A DNA stretch of 37,959 nucleotides, taken from positions 1 to 37,959 of IMG/VR virus record IMGVR_UViG_3300045999_004574; one strand, given 5' to 3'. The DNA is from a virus. Shown here in pieces: positions 15,713-23,934 of the stretch. The position numbers and the translations under genes were made by a program. A model generated the notes under the pieces. The model saw only the letters and a list, made by a program, of their open reading frames with translations, was not told the origin of the DNA and made no database searches. The first letter of the stretch is position 1. Each line of letters starts with the position of its first letter.

Positions 15713-16159
15713 TTACCACGACGAGTTATAAAACACTTTAAGTCCCAAGAACAATTCGGACTTGGCAGTTTGGATAAACTCTAGATCTTGTGCTCGATAA
15801 TATTCGTCCGAGTCTTCGCCAAAGAAAAATCCTGTGGTCTTGGGTAGCTGGCAGTGCTTGACTGCTTGCTCAAGTTTGTCAAGATCTTCCCATGTTAGTT
15901 CTAGTTCAATGCCGTTGAACGCACTGCCCCAACCACGGTCATCGGGCTGTTCCATGTTGGCTTGGTGCAATTTACGCTTCCAAAGGCTTTCCATCCAACC
16001 ATGCAGATTGGGATGTTTGCGCCAATAGGCAATTTCACGTGGCTTGGTGACATTGCTATTCACATACTCTTTTGCATCAGAGTCAAACACCGCTGTGTCA
16101 TAAAAATCATTTTGCTGCCCGGCTCGGCTGGCCACATATGCATACATGTCAAGACCCAC
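15713..16159 (-). CDS. Conserved phage protein (MGLDMYAY family), GTG start
   Basis: The product is 148 residues. The start is the GTG at 16159, giving MGLDMYAYVAS, with AAGGAG 7 nt upstream; the longer in-frame ATG at 16216 falls inside the preceding 56-residue gene. The pattern GLDMYAY, REIAYWRKHPNLHGWM and a C-terminal FGLKVF-type beta strand belongs to a phage family that databases sometimes mislabel as phosphoglycerate kinase, which it is not. The function is unknown. Confidence 0.75.
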   Translation of the reverse strand: MGLDMYAYVASRAGQQNDFYDTAVFDSDAKEYVNSNVTKPREIAYWRKHPNLHGWMESLWKRKLHQANMEQPDDRGWGSAFNGIELELTWEDLDKLEQAVKHCQLPKTTGFFFGEDSDEYYRAQDLEFIQTAKSELFLGLKVFYNSSW

Positions 16160-16319
16160 GTCTAACTCCTTTTTGGTATTGGTACTCGCGTTTGAGCCAC
16201 CATTTGTATTTGGCAAAATATTCTGGCATGGTCATTCGGGGCTGACCCCAGCCGTCAAGTTCATCACAGTTGGCTCGCCATAAATCTTCAAGCCAATCAC
16301 GAAACGGCTTGACAGTCAT
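16149..16319 (-). CDS. 56-residue phage protein
   Basis: This minus-strand ORF of 56 codons starts MTVKPFRDWLEDLWRANCDE and includes QPRMTMPEYFAKYKWWLKRE. It has coding character: the order FxxWLxxLW, CDE, PRMT, EYFxxYKWWLKRE looks like a small family seen beside such genes. The start overlaps the upstream stop as ATGA, and its stop overlaps the next GTG start by 11 nt. It is short, so it is easy to miss. The function is unknown. Confidence 0.65.
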   Translation of the reverse strand: MTVKPFRDWLEDLWRANCDELDGWGQPRMTMPEYFAKYKWWLKREYQYQKGVRRGS

Positions 16320-16600
16320 GCTGACTCCAACATGTTGGCAGGCACGTTGAACATGCCGCCGGAAGTCTTCACAAGAATGTATTTGATTTTGACTTTGTCC
16401 ACAGTGCCCACATAGGTCAGGCCATTGCGGCTACTGGTGAACTTCACAGAGTCACCGGACCTGAATGCTCGTTTGTTTTGTTTGGTGATCAAAGATCGAC
16501 GATACTTGATGGCAGCAATGATGCTGTTGAGCTGGTCATTGCTGAAGTCACCAAACATGATAGCAGAGTTGATCTGTTGAATGTCTGCGAGTCGTTCCAT
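16316..16600 (-). CDS. Small phage protein with SH3/KOW-like C-terminus
   Basis: The product is 94 residues from the MERLADIQQ start, chosen because TTGGAG sits 9 nt before it; the ATG five codons earlier would overlap the upstream gene by 13 nt. The N-terminus is helical (FGDFSNDQLNSII). The C-terminal part FRSGDSVKFTSSRNGLTYVGTV followed by VPANML is a small beta-barrel like KOW/SH3 folds. The role is unknown, possibly nucleic-acid or ribosome binding. Confidence 0.6.
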   Translation of the reverse strand: MERLADIQQINSAIMFGDFSNDQLNSIIAAIKYRRSLITKQNKRAFRSGDSVKFTSSRNGLTYVGTVDKVKIKYILVKTSGGMFNVPANMLESA

Positions 16601-16602
16601 GA

Positions 16603-16878
16603 TTACATGCTCCAATAAGATTCAGAACTGGGCGAGCAGAAGTAAGGGGTGTTGACATCTTCTGTAAACTCTTGACCGGTCATGAGGTTAGTACGGGTAA
16701 CCATTCGGGGTTTGTAGTGTTTGGTGTCAACAATGCTGAGCTCACTCAACATCCAACCTGCCTTGTTACACAGCCGAGTGCGGGTGGCACGTGCGGCACC
16801 AAAAGTTTTGTAGGCACGTGTCCGATTGGGACCATCGGTAACAATGTGTCCGGTACCTTTTGCAACGATGTAAAACAT
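16603..16878 (-). CDS. Small conserved phage protein
   Basis: The 91-residue basic protein begins MFYIVAKGTGHIVTDGPNRTR, includes KTFGAARATRTRLCNKAGW and KPRMVTRTNLMTGQEF. It is mixed alpha/beta with no membrane segment. No domain is recognised. It heads the small-gene string that ends at the ligase, with an AAGGAG-like SD. Confidence 0.6.
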   Translation of the reverse strand: MFYIVAKGTGHIVTDGPNRTRAYKTFGAARATRTRLCNKAGWMLSELSIVDTKHYKPRMVTRTNLMTGQEFTEDVNTPYFCSPSSESYWSM

Positions 16879-16948
16879 TCGGGGCTCCTTTTGTGTCTGT
16901 ATGCGTATATTATAGCAAATTGGGAATTATTGGTCAACCAAAGAAAAA

Positions 16949-16970
16949 CCCTGCAATTTGCAGGGTTTTT
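16949..16970. terminator. Bidirectional intrinsic terminator
   Basis: CCCTGCA-ATT-TGCAGGG (16949-16965) has a 7-bp stem and 3-nt loop flanked by A5 on one side and T5 on the other, so it can stop transcription from both strands. On the minus strand it lies about 20 nt after the outer-membrane-protein stop. Confidence 0.85.
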
Positions 16971-16989
16971 GTAATACTCAAGTATTACT

Positions 16990-17439
16990 TTAGAAGCTGA
17001 ACTTAAGGCCAGCAGTGACACGATTGCCGTCAAAACTGTTCACACTGCTTTGACCAAACTGGCGTGTGGCGTCTAGAGTCAGTGCCACTTTCTTGGCAAC
17101 AGGCACACTTGCGCCCACACCAACCAAGGCAGCGTAACCGTCTTGACCAGTCTGGTTGTTGAGGTAGGCAGCTCCGCCTTTGACTGCAACACTCACAGGG
17201 CCCAATTTGGCAACATCAACTCCGGCAACCAAGCTGTAGCGGTCCTGATCATTGGTGCCACCTGTGGCACGATCAAAACCAGCGGTCACAGTGGCAACGC
17301 CAACTTTCTGGCCAACAGTTAGGCCCACAGCGTTGCGGTTGGTACCAGCATAGTCACGGGCAGTGGTAACACCAACTTCCAGTGCAGAAGCTGCAGAGGC
17401 AGCAAGGGCGATCATGGTTGCAATTGCAAATTTTTTCAT
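16990..17439 (-). CDS. Outer-membrane beta-barrel protein
   Basis: The 149-residue protein has a Sec signal peptide (MKKFAIATMIALAASAASA, cleavage after about residue 19). It has alternating beta strands (AVGLTVGQKVGVATVTAGF and VTAGLKFSF) and a terminal Phe, which is the outer-membrane insertion signal. It is small for a porin, probably an eight-stranded barrel. The sequence resembles small outer-membrane proteins of freshwater betaproteobacteria, possibly a host-derived gene. A consensus sigma70 promoter and a terminator bracket it as a one-gene unit. It may alter the host surface, e.g. superinfection exclusion; that is inference. Confidence 0.8.
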   Translation of the reverse strand: MKKFAIATMIALAASAASALEVGVTTARDYAGTNRNAVGLTVGQKVGVATVTAGFDRATGGTNDQDRYSLVAGVDVAKLGPVSVAVKGGAAYLNNQTGQDGYAALVGVGASVPVAKKVALTLDATRQFGQSSVNSFDGNRVTAGLKFSF

Positions 17440-17462
17440 TTATTTTTCCTTTAAAAGTTGAA

Positions 17463-17510
17463 TGACAAGATGTCAATCTATATTATATATGTATAGCAGA
17501 GCCGAGTCAA
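17463..17510 (-). promoter_or_regulatory. Sigma70-type promoter and small inverted repeat before the barrel gene
   Basis: On the minus strand, TTGACT (17505-17510), a 17-bp spacer and TATAAT (17482-17487) give a near-consensus promoter. Just downstream, TGACA-AGA-TGTCA (17463-17475) is an inverted repeat at the predicted start of the transcript, possibly an operator. An AAAGGA SD follows. Confidence 0.75.
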
Positions 17511-17540
17511 CACAAAACGGCTATTTTTGTTGTGTTTTTA

Positions 17541-19580
17541 TCAAGTCACCGGCACAATCACTGGGACTGGAGCAACTTCTGGATCGCTGGGTATTTGGTT
17601 GGTGTTGTACAAGCTGCCAGCAAACAATCTTGAATCATTGCGACCTTCGCGCATGACGCCAACAATGGCCTGACCCCCTAAGGTAGTGGTATCGGCAATG
17701 TTTTCCATGAACTCAGCAGCATCATCCAAGGCGGTGAGCAAACCATAACGCGGCAAGTTCTGAACAAAACTGTACACATTGGTTGTTATACCAGCTTGCA
17801 AATTGAAGTAGTCCGCACCGGCTTCGCTGGTGTACTTGGCACTCAGGTTCATGAAATTGGCCATGTAGGTCCAGGCGGTGTTGAGTGTGGTCACATAGGG
17901 ACTGGCACCAAGTGCGGCAATGGCGTTGTTGGCATTGGTAATTTGAGTTAGTACTCCAGCATCATTGATTGCCGACAAAATGTTTACGTATGCTGTGTTC
18001 AGGGTGGCCAAACTGCCCGCGGTTTGCAAAGCATTGACGGCTGTGGTAGCTGTGTCCAATTGTGCGGCAAAATCTTCACTGTCCAGTGTCAGCCCCAGTA
18101 CATCATATGTGGTGATTGTGCCGTTGGGTCCGGTACCTGTGGCCAAGATGTTTGCGATATAATTTGTGATTGAACTGTCTACTGGAGTGGTCTGTGCCTG
18201 TATCAGCGGTAATCCAGCCATGGTACTGAGACCACCCAGGGTGGTTGGTTCCCAGTAGGCAGTATTGTTGATATCTATGCCAGCAGGAACGTCAGTAATG
18301 GCTCTATAGTAACTGGCTACTGGTGCGCCCAAGCCCACCACTGTGTTGGCCAGATAGGGCTGTGTTACTACCCAAGGGTTGTCTACACTGCCTATCACAA
18401 TTTCAGCCAACTTTGGCAACGTGGTATTGGGTACGTTGTTGATTTGTTGCAGAGCCACCTGTATGGCTTTGTTTGCCACGGCCTGTGCGGGCGGGATCAC
18501 TTTGCCCAGCTCGTCACAGCCAGACGCTGTGGGCAAGTAACTGTTGACTATGGGAGTGATGCTGGAATTCACCGCACCGGTGCTGTTGAAAATTGGTACA
18601 GGACCATTGGGGCTAGGGGTCTGTAACGATGCATAACTCAAAGGAAACATAATCACTGGATTCAGCAAATCTTCAAGACTGGCCACGCCCGGTGTGGTCA
18701 CTCCCAAGATGTCCAAGATCTGTTGCAGGTCATCGCCTGAGATCGTGGTAATTGCTCGGTAGGCCATGAGTTGCAGTTTGTCAAACTCGTTTTGTGTGAG
18801 TCCGTTGGGTCGATTCAACCCCACACGATTGTCATTCACCAAGTCAGAAATGTTTTGGGCAGTGAGACCCATGCTGATCATGGCATTCTGTAGTGCAGGT
18901 ACAGTGCGACCTCGAATTCCAGTCAAGGCCGAAATTTGTTGTATCAACCCAGCTGGTGTGCCATATAGGTCCAGTTTATTGGGGTTCCACAAATTTCCCT
19001 GCTTGAACAAGTCCACACCAAAATTGGGCAAGTCTGTTGTGATATTGGAAATGTTGCCGGTTACAAGACTATCCATGTCGGTAAACAGCGGTCCCAGATA
19101 CTGATTGACATTGACACCACTGTTGATGTACTGATTGGTGGTGTCAATATAGCCTTGTACTGACATAAACCCTTGGCAAAATCTACTGGCATCACCATTG
19201 CCAAGATAGGCTGCGCAGGTTTGTTCTATTAGATTGGAAAAGCCCGATGGGTCAAGAGTGGATCCGTCTGCGGCACCTAGATAATTGATCAAGTACTCAC
19301 TGTCAAGATAAGGATAACTGCCAACCGGGTTCTCGGGAATACTGTTGCCCAGAGCCGGGCACACAGTGCTACCAATGCGTAGCAAAAGATCCAACGTGGA
19401 TTCTGTGGCGTATGACTGTGCCTTGTAAAAGTTCACTGCGGCAATAAAATTACTGATCACCGTGGTGGCATTGAAGTTTTGTATGGCTGTGGCCAAGGCC
19501 GGCGGGAACGGCCGGAGTCCTTGATTTTGCAACAAGGATGCAACTGCGGTCAACTGTAGCGGGGTTGTGATTGTGGGCAT
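17541..19580 (-). CDS. Large virion (tail-associated) protein
   Basis: The 679-residue, Asn/Thr/Ser-rich protein starts MPTITTPLQLTAVASLLQNQG. At about 424-448 it has a YYRAITDVPAG...NTAYWEPTTL module that also occurs in the beta-helix fibre protein downstream (about 198-222). The composition and lack of charged patches suit a structural tail protein, and it shares a 1-nt overlap with the PAAR spike-tip gene. Exact position in the particle is unknown. Confidence 0.7.
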   Translation of the reverse strand: MPTITTPLQLTAVASLLQNQGLRPFPPALATAIQNFNATTVISNFIAAVNFYKAQSYATESTLDLLLRIGSTVCPALGNSIPENPVGSYPYLDSEYLINYLGAADGSTLDPSGFSNLIEQTCAAYLGNGDASRFCQGFMSVQGYIDTTNQYINSGVNVNQYLGPLFTDMDSLVTGNISNITTDLPNFGVDLFKQGNLWNPNKLDLYGTPAGLIQQISALTGIRGRTVPALQNAMISMGLTAQNISDLVNDNRVGLNRPNGLTQNEFDKLQLMAYRAITTISGDDLQQILDILGVTTPGVASLEDLLNPVIMFPLSYASLQTPSPNGPVPIFNSTGAVNSSITPIVNSYLPTASGCDELGKVIPPAQAVANKAIQVALQQINNVPNTTLPKLAEIVIGSVDNPWVVTQPYLANTVVGLGAPVASYYRAITDVPAGIDINNTAYWEPTTLGGLSTMAGLPLIQAQTTPVDSSITNYIANILATGTGPNGTITTYDVLGLTLDSEDFAAQLDTATTAVNALQTAGSLATLNTAYVNILSAINDAGVLTQITNANNAIAALGASPYVTTLNTAWTYMANFMNLSAKYTSEAGADYFNLQAGITTNVYSFVQNLPRYGLLTALDDAAEFMENIADTTTLGGQAIVGVMREGRNDSRLFAGSLYNTNQIPSDPEVAPVPVIVPVT

Positions 19581-19861
19581 TATCCAACCCTTGTATCACT
19601 GCTGCCGCCGGTGCGTGGGTGTCCGCAACTGTCTGCACAACCTGTGGTGACAACAGGTATGCCGCCAGCTTTGACTGTACTGTTGCCGCCGGTTGTTGTT
19701 GCCGCAGCATGTGGAGGATGAGGTTTACCCCAGGGTGCGTGGGCTGTAACTGAATTGCCGTTAACAATGATAGGTTGACCATTCACACGCACAGAGGCAA
19801 CTCCGCCTTGAGCTATCCCGCCGGCTGCGTTTGCATCACCTACTCTTTGTACTGCTGGCAT
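19580..19861 (-). CDS. PAAR-domain tail-spike tip protein
   Basis: The 93-residue protein has the PAAR pattern: MPAVQRVGDANAAGG, VNGQPIIVNGNSVT, HAPWGKPHPPH and TTGCADSCGHPRTGGSSD. In contractile phages such a protein caps the gp5 needle (T4 gp5.4) with a metal-bound tip. The His/Cys residues in the PHPPH and CADSCGH stretches are likely metal ligands. The gene is next to the large tail protein, supporting a myovirus-like baseplate. Confidence 0.9.
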   Translation of the reverse strand: MPAVQRVGDANAAGGIAQGGVASVRVNGQPIIVNGNSVTAHAPWGKPHPPHAAATTTGGNSTVKAGGIPVVTTGCADSCGHPRTGGSSDTRVG

Positions 19862-19862
19862 G

Positions 19863-20168
19863 TTATCCTAGTATTAGTTTCTTCTCTGGTACCTTGATAC
19901 CAGTGGTGGCTTCAATGTATTTCATTTTGACAGGATCGTCAGTCAATGCATAAACTGCCACGCTGGCTGTATTTAGCTTGATTTCTGCGTCAGGATCTGC
20001 GGTAAACATTGAGGGTACTAGGCCCATGCCCTGAGGCCCTGGAGCCACGCTGACCGGGTGCTCGATCTCAATCCAATCACCGCCGGCCATTTTGACCTTG
20101 GCAATGAGTTCTTCTCCCGAGTTTAACTTAAAGGTGTAAACTTGACCTGGTGTTGCGATTAATTGCAT
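19863..20168 (-). CDS. Conserved phage protein, small beta-barrel-like
   Basis: The product is 101 residues starting MQLIATPGQVYTFKLNSGEELIAKV. The N-terminal half, GQVYTFKLNSGEELIAKV through DWIEIEHPVSVAPGPQG, looks like an Sm-type small beta-barrel. The function is not known. I reject the earlier ATG because it would overlap the methyltransferase gene; the chosen start leaves 1 nt between them. Confidence 0.65.
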   Translation of the reverse strand: MQLIATPGQVYTFKLNSGEELIAKVKMAGGDWIEIEHPVSVAPGPQGMGLVPSMFTADPDAEIKLNTASVAVYALTDDPVKMKYIEATTGIKVPEKKLILG

Positions 20169-20169
20169 T

Positions 20170-20835
20170 TTAAACTTTCTGTATAACAAATTGATAGTTA
20201 ATCATTTTGACTTCTATGTGCTTTTGAAACATGTTTACAAAAGCGTCAATGGACATTTTTGGGCGATCCAATGCGTCGGCTGCCTCTTTCCAGAGGTAGT
20301 CGTCAAAAATCATGTACCCGTTCTTTTTCAACAATCCAAACGCCATTACAGCATCTGCAAGTACTTCATCTGCACTGTGACTTCCGTCAACATAGACAAA
20401 ATCAAATTGTTGACCTTCTACTACGAGGTCAGCAAGAGCGTAAAAGCTCAGTGTTGGCATCAGTCGAATTGTCTGATCTGACCCTTTGGCTAAATCAGTG
20501 TTGTGTCTAAATATTTGCTCAATGATTCTATTTTCGGGTGGACGTTCGTTTCTGAACGCACTGAGTGGTTCATGAGCAAAGGGATCTATGCAAGTGATGG
20601 TTCCGTTGTTGGCTAGAAAATTTTCCAACATCCAACATGTACTGCGCCCTTCGTGACATCCAATTTCCAAAATTGACTGCGGCAGTGCACCCATCTGCTG
20701 TTTGACATACTCAAAATTTATCAAGCCGTTTGAAAACCAGTCAGCAGTGAAAAATTTATTGTTTTCAAAGTCTGGTATTTTTTCTTTGAACCAGTCAATG
20801 GTGATACTGTCAAGCGAGGCGTTGTCTAAGCTCAT
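20170..20835 (-). CDS. SAM-dependent methyltransferase (class I)
   Basis: The 221-residue protein has a Rossmann-type methyltransferase core: SILEIGCHEGRSTCWML (motif I around residues 54-70), TCIDPFAHE (motif II), QFDFVYVDGSHSADEV (motif IV-like) and YMIFDDYLWKE. This arrangement resembles the methyltransferases of the Methyltransf_24 kind that act on small molecules or sugars. The substrate is unknown. It overlaps the glutaredoxin gene by 26 nt. Confidence 0.8.
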   Translation of the reverse strand: MSLDNASLDSITIDWFKEKIPDFENNKFFTADWFSNGLINFEYVKQQMGALPQSILEIGCHEGRSTCWMLENFLANNGTITCIDPFAHEPLSAFRNERPPENRIIEQIFRHNTDLAKGSDQTIRLMPTLSFYALADLVVEGQQFDFVYVDGSHSADEVLADAVMAFGLLKKNGYMIFDDYLWKEAADALDRPKMSIDAFVNMFQKHIEVKMINYQFVIQKV

Positions 20836-21034
20836 TGAAGCCTCCCACTAGCTCTTCGCCAAGAAATATTTGTGGCACGGTGCGAGCATTTGGGACTGCT
20901 TCTAATAGGTCTTCTTTGGTGTATCCATCACCAATTTTCTTTTCTTCAAACTCAATACCCTTCTGCTTGAGCAAGGCCTTGGCCTGGTCACAATAGGGGC
21001 AATGATATTTGCTCCATACAATTGCTTTTGTCAT
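20810..21034 (-). CDS. Glutaredoxin
   Basis: The product is 74 residues from MTKAIVWSKYHCPYCDQAK. The dithiol CPYC active site (Cys12, Cys15), the TVPQIF cis-proline motif and GGFNEL glutathione-binding segment are all present. It would reduce class Ia ribonucleotide reductase with glutathione. nrdB lies in the same transcriptional direction 0.6 kb upstream, with a homing endonuclease between. An upstream ATG (MKENKN) is possible; no strong SD marks either. Confidence 0.92.
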   Translation of the reverse strand: MTKAIVWSKYHCPYCDQAKALLKQKGIEFEEKKIGDGYTKEDLLEAVPNARTVPQIFLGEELVGGFNELRQRLA

Positions 21035-21049
21035 ATTTTTATTTTCTTT

Positions 21050-21092
21050 CATAAATATAGGTGTAGTTCGCGGGACGGGAATCCCCAACTAC
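21050..21092 (+). promoter_or_regulatory. CATAAATA box followed by hairpin, before the homing endonuclease
   Basis: On the plus strand CATAAATA (21050-21057) is followed 5 nt later by an inverted repeat: GTAGTT (21063-21068) with AACTAC (21087-21092), inside which GGGA (21072-21075) and TCCC (21082-21085) pair. The downstream endonuclease ATG is at 21120. T4 homing endonuclease genes are often controlled by late promoters and leader hairpins, which would fit. Confidence 0.5.
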
Positions 21093-21119
21093 TCTAACGC
21101 CGGGAAAGGGCACCAGCAC

Positions 21120-21686
21120 ATGTATTTAACTAACAATTTTTACGTCTATGCATATTTGCGAGAAGACGGAACTCCTTATTATATAGGCAAAGGAGTCGGA
21201 GATCGAGCCTTTGTTCAGCATAGAATAAATTGCAAAGGAGTTCATACTCCAAAAGACAATTCTCGTATTGTATTCCTTGAAACACATTTAACCGAAGTTG
21301 GCGCATTTGCCCTTGAACGCCGATATATCAAATGGTACGGGCGACAAGATGTACAAACTGGGATTCTTAAAAACGGAACAGAAGGTGGCGAAGGCGCAAG
21401 CGGTGCTGTTCGTTCAGATGCATTTAAAAAGAATCTTAGTGAGTTGTATAAAGGCAAAAAGAAATCTCCCGAGCACATAGAGGCAGTTAGAATAGCAAGA
21501 TTGAATAGTCCCAAATCAAGGGGACATACCGCTTGGAATAAAGGATTGCCAAATCCGATGAAGGGAAAACTGTTAGGTATAAAACCTACTCTAACTTGTC
21601 TGCATTGTGGTTTATCAGGTGGATCAAATGCTATGAAAAGATACCACCTTGATAATTGTCGTTATAGGTCCGGCAGGTTGTCATAA
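21120..21686 (+). CDS. GIY-YIG homing endonuclease
   Basis: The product is 188 residues from MYLTNNFYVYAYL. The GIY-YIG core is seen as YVYAYLREDGTPYYIGKG, then VQHR, and LERRYIKWYG with the catalytic Glu in the second half. The C-terminus has a Cys-x2-Cys...His-x4-Cys finger (CLHCGL to HLDNC) likely to bind zinc and DNA. It is on the plus strand, opposite its neighbours, between glutaredoxin and nrdB. Free-standing endonucleases inserted beside nrd genes are known from T4. It overlaps the nrdB stop by 25 nt. Confidence 0.9.
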   Translation: MYLTNNFYVYAYLREDGTPYYIGKGVGDRAFVQHRINCKGVHTPKDNSRIVFLETHLTEVGAFALERRYIKWYGRQDVQTGILKNGTEGGEGASGAVRSDAFKKNLSELYKGKKKSPEHIEAVRIARLNSPKSRGHTAWNKGLPNPMKGKLLGIKPTLTCLHCGLSGGSNAMKRYHLDNCRYRSGRLS

Positions 21687-22762
21687 TCTAGTTGGTCGCT
21701 CATGATCCCAATCACATAATTTGTACTCTCGGTTTCCTGTAACGCGGCCTGTTTCTTGCTGGTATCCACATGCTTGGTAAACCAAGGGATGGGTGTTGAG
21801 CGCGGATAGCTTGCAGTATATTTGATGCCAATTTCTTTGAGAGCATTGAATGCTGTGAAATCAACAAAGTCTTTGAGAATTTGCGCATTGAGACCAATCA
21901 CAGGGCCCTTCTGGAACAAGTAATCAGCCCAGGCCTTTTCTTCTCGTATGACATCCAGGTACATTTGATAAACTTCAGCTTCACATTCTGCCTTGGCTGC
22001 TGCAAATCGCGGATCTTCTTTGACAACCTGATTAATCAACCAGCCAGTCCACTCTTTGTGGAGCATTTCATCTTGTAGTATCAAGCTGATGATATTGCCA
22101 TTGCCAATAAAGATCTTGTTCTCTACCATGGCCAAGCTGGTGGCAAAGCTGACCATGAAACGGAAAGCTTCTAGTGCATAACTTGCGTTCAGTGCCAACC
22201 AAATTGCTCGGATGTGCTCACGCTCAGGGAACTGTTCCAGCAGTTCTTTGCGACAATTGATCATGTGTAAACGATCATAGTAGTTGCCCACACTTGAAGC
22301 CATGTCTACAATTTCTTTAGTGTCATGAATGGTGTTGAACACATCCTTGGGCACGTTGTAGATGTTGCGAATGATGTGACTGTAACTTCTTGAGTGAATG
22401 TTGGTTTCAAAGAATGTCCAGTTGTAGACCAAGGCTTCTAGTTCTGGAAGACTTACAACTGGAGTAAAGATTTGGCTTGGGCCACGACCTTGTAAACTGT
22501 CTAGTGCTGTTTGGCGTAACAGATTGCTTGTGAAGATATGCTTGACTGTGTCACTGGCATCTTTGAAATCTTGTGCGTCTTTGGTGAGACTGATTTCTTC
22601 AGGCACCCAGAAAAAGCCACGTGCTTCTTGCTCGTACTTGACTAGCTTGTTGTATTTGACTTCTTCAAATCGTTGAACTGTAACTGGGCCTGCAGGGTCC
22701 AAGAACATCTTGCGATTGAGGTAGTCTGTTTTAGTTGTTAAATTATATTGTTCTTTGCTCAT
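21662..22762 (-). CDS. nrdB: Ribonucleotide reductase class I, beta subunit
   Basis: The 366-residue radical-generating subunit has metal ligands in order: Asp88 (ALDSLQGRG), Glu119 and His123 (FFETNIHSRSY), Glu198 (ASYALEAFRF) and Glu232-x2-His235 (DEMLHKEW). Tyr127 of HSRSY is the radical tyrosine position, so a class Ia type is likely. The spacing Glu119-x3-His123 is one residue longer than the E-x2-H of E. coli NrdB. The start overlaps the flavoprotein stop as ATGA. Confidence 0.95.
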   Translation of the reverse strand: MSKEQYNLTTKTDYLNRKMFLDPAGPVTVQRFEEVKYNKLVKYEQEARGFFWVPEEISLTKDAQDFKDASDTVKHIFTSNLLRQTALDSLQGRGPSQIFTPVVSLPELEALVYNWTFFETNIHSRSYSHIIRNIYNVPKDVFNTIHDTKEIVDMASSVGNYYDRLHMINCRKELLEQFPEREHIRAIWLALNASYALEAFRFMVSFATSLAMVENKIFIGNGNIISLILQDEMLHKEWTGWLINQVVKEDPRFAAAKAECEAEVYQMYLDVIREEKAWADYLFQKGPVIGLNAQILKDFVDFTAFNALKEIGIKYTASYPRSTPIPWFTKHVDTSKKQAALQETESTNYVIGIMSDQLDYDNLPDL

Positions 22763-23934
22763 ATTTTTTCCTTGACAAGGTCTACTACTATTTTAGCAGT
22801 GGCCGGGCTCAATGTCCAACCTAAATGGCCATGACCAGTGTGATAAAACACATTTGGTCGTTTCTTACTCTGTTGTACAATTGGCATCATGTTTGGTGTC
22901 ATAGGACGCAAACATGCCCACTGTGTGTAATCGTGTGTGTTGATATTGGGAAAGTTAGTGTGTACCCACTTCAACAACGGCTCAATACGGTCACGACGTA
23001 TATCATAGTTTTCACCAGTTAACTCAGCAGTACCGGCCACACGAAAACGATTTCCCAAACTTGAAGTAACAATCTTTGCTTGATCATCTAACAAACTTAC
23101 TGTAGGCAAGTGTGCAGGATCAACATTGTTGATAGTGATGCTATATCCTTTGACCGGGTATACAGGAAGACTATCACCAACTGTTTTTGCCAGTGCTGTG
23201 CTACCTACACCATTGGCAATGACCACAGCATCATAAAAAGAAACTTCTTCAATATGCCTAATTTGCCAATCGTAATAGAATGTAACATTGTATTTGGTCG
23301 CAAGTACGTTTGCAAGCTGGTAACAGAACTTGTGGACGTCACCAGTCCAGTCGCTAGCAGTAATGGTTGCGCCAACAATGCCTTTGATGTTTTTAAGTGC
23401 AGGATCAACCTCACCAACATAAGCAGGGTTAACTTCTTCACGTGGCAGGCCATTTTTGTTGTACAATTCTGTTACTGTTTGCGCATTTGCCCAGTAATCT
23501 TGATCCTTGTAAAAATGCAAGATGCCACAGTCACTACGGTCAAAATTAATTTTTTCTTGTTTGCAAATTTCGTTGTACAGTTCTTGACTTTGCAGTCCCA
23601 TTTTTACTGTGTTTGCTGTGTTCTTTTGATACACACCACGAGCTGTGTAGTACAAAAACTTGGCCATCCACTTCCACTGTGCCCAATCTAGTCTAGGACG
23701 AATCAGTAGTGGAGCATCCTTTTTGAACATCCACTTGAAGCCTTTTTTAACATTGCTCCAACTGGTCCATACTTCGCTATTGCTGACTGATATCTGACCA
23801 CCGTTGGCGAAACTGGTCCGCATGGCAGGATAACGTTCGGCTTCATATACCGATACCTGATAACCTGCTTTTATCAAATAATAGGCAGTGGTCAGGCCAG
23901 CGATGCCTGCGCCAATTACCGCAACTTTTTTCAT
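22759..23934 (-). CDS. FAD-dependent amino-acid dehydrogenase (DadA-like)
   Basis: The 391-residue protein has an N-terminal FAD-binding VIGAGIAGLTTAYYL motif (6-20), SFANGGQIS (41-49), a YPVKGYSI segment and C-terminal RPMTPNMMPIV with TGHGHLGWTLSP. These match D-amino-acid dehydrogenase (DadA). DadA deaminates D-amino acids and passes electrons to quinones. Here it lies between nrdA and nrdB, overlapping each by 4 nt (ATGA), so it is translated with them. Why a reductase operon should hold this enzyme is unclear: it could be metabolic, or supply electrons or ammonia. The family call is firm, the substrate not. Confidence 0.85.
   Translation of the reverse strand: MKKVAVIGAGIAGLTTAYYLIKAGYQVSVYEAERYPAMRTSFANGGQISVSNSEVWTSWSNVKKGFKWMFKKDAPLLIRPRLDWAQWKWMAKFLYYTARGVYQKNTANTVKMGLQSQELYNEICKQEKINFDRSDCGILHFYKDQDYWANAQTVTELYNKNGLPREEVNPAYVGEVDPALKNIKGIVGATITASDWTGDVHKFCYQLANVLATKYNVTFYYDWQIRHIEEVSFYDAVVIANGVGSTALAKTVGDSLPVYPVKGYSITINNVDPAHLPTVSLLDDQAKIVTSSLGNRFRVAGTAELTGENYDIRRDRIEPLLKWVHTNFPNINTHDYTQWACLRPMTPNMMPIVQQSKKRPNVFYHTGHGHLGWTLSPATAKIVVDLVKEKI

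Noticed and set aside
15713-16159. Phosphoglycerate kinase
   Set aside because: Proteins of this MGLDMYAY type carry that label in some databases, but the length (148 residues) and motifs have nothing in common with the real enzyme.
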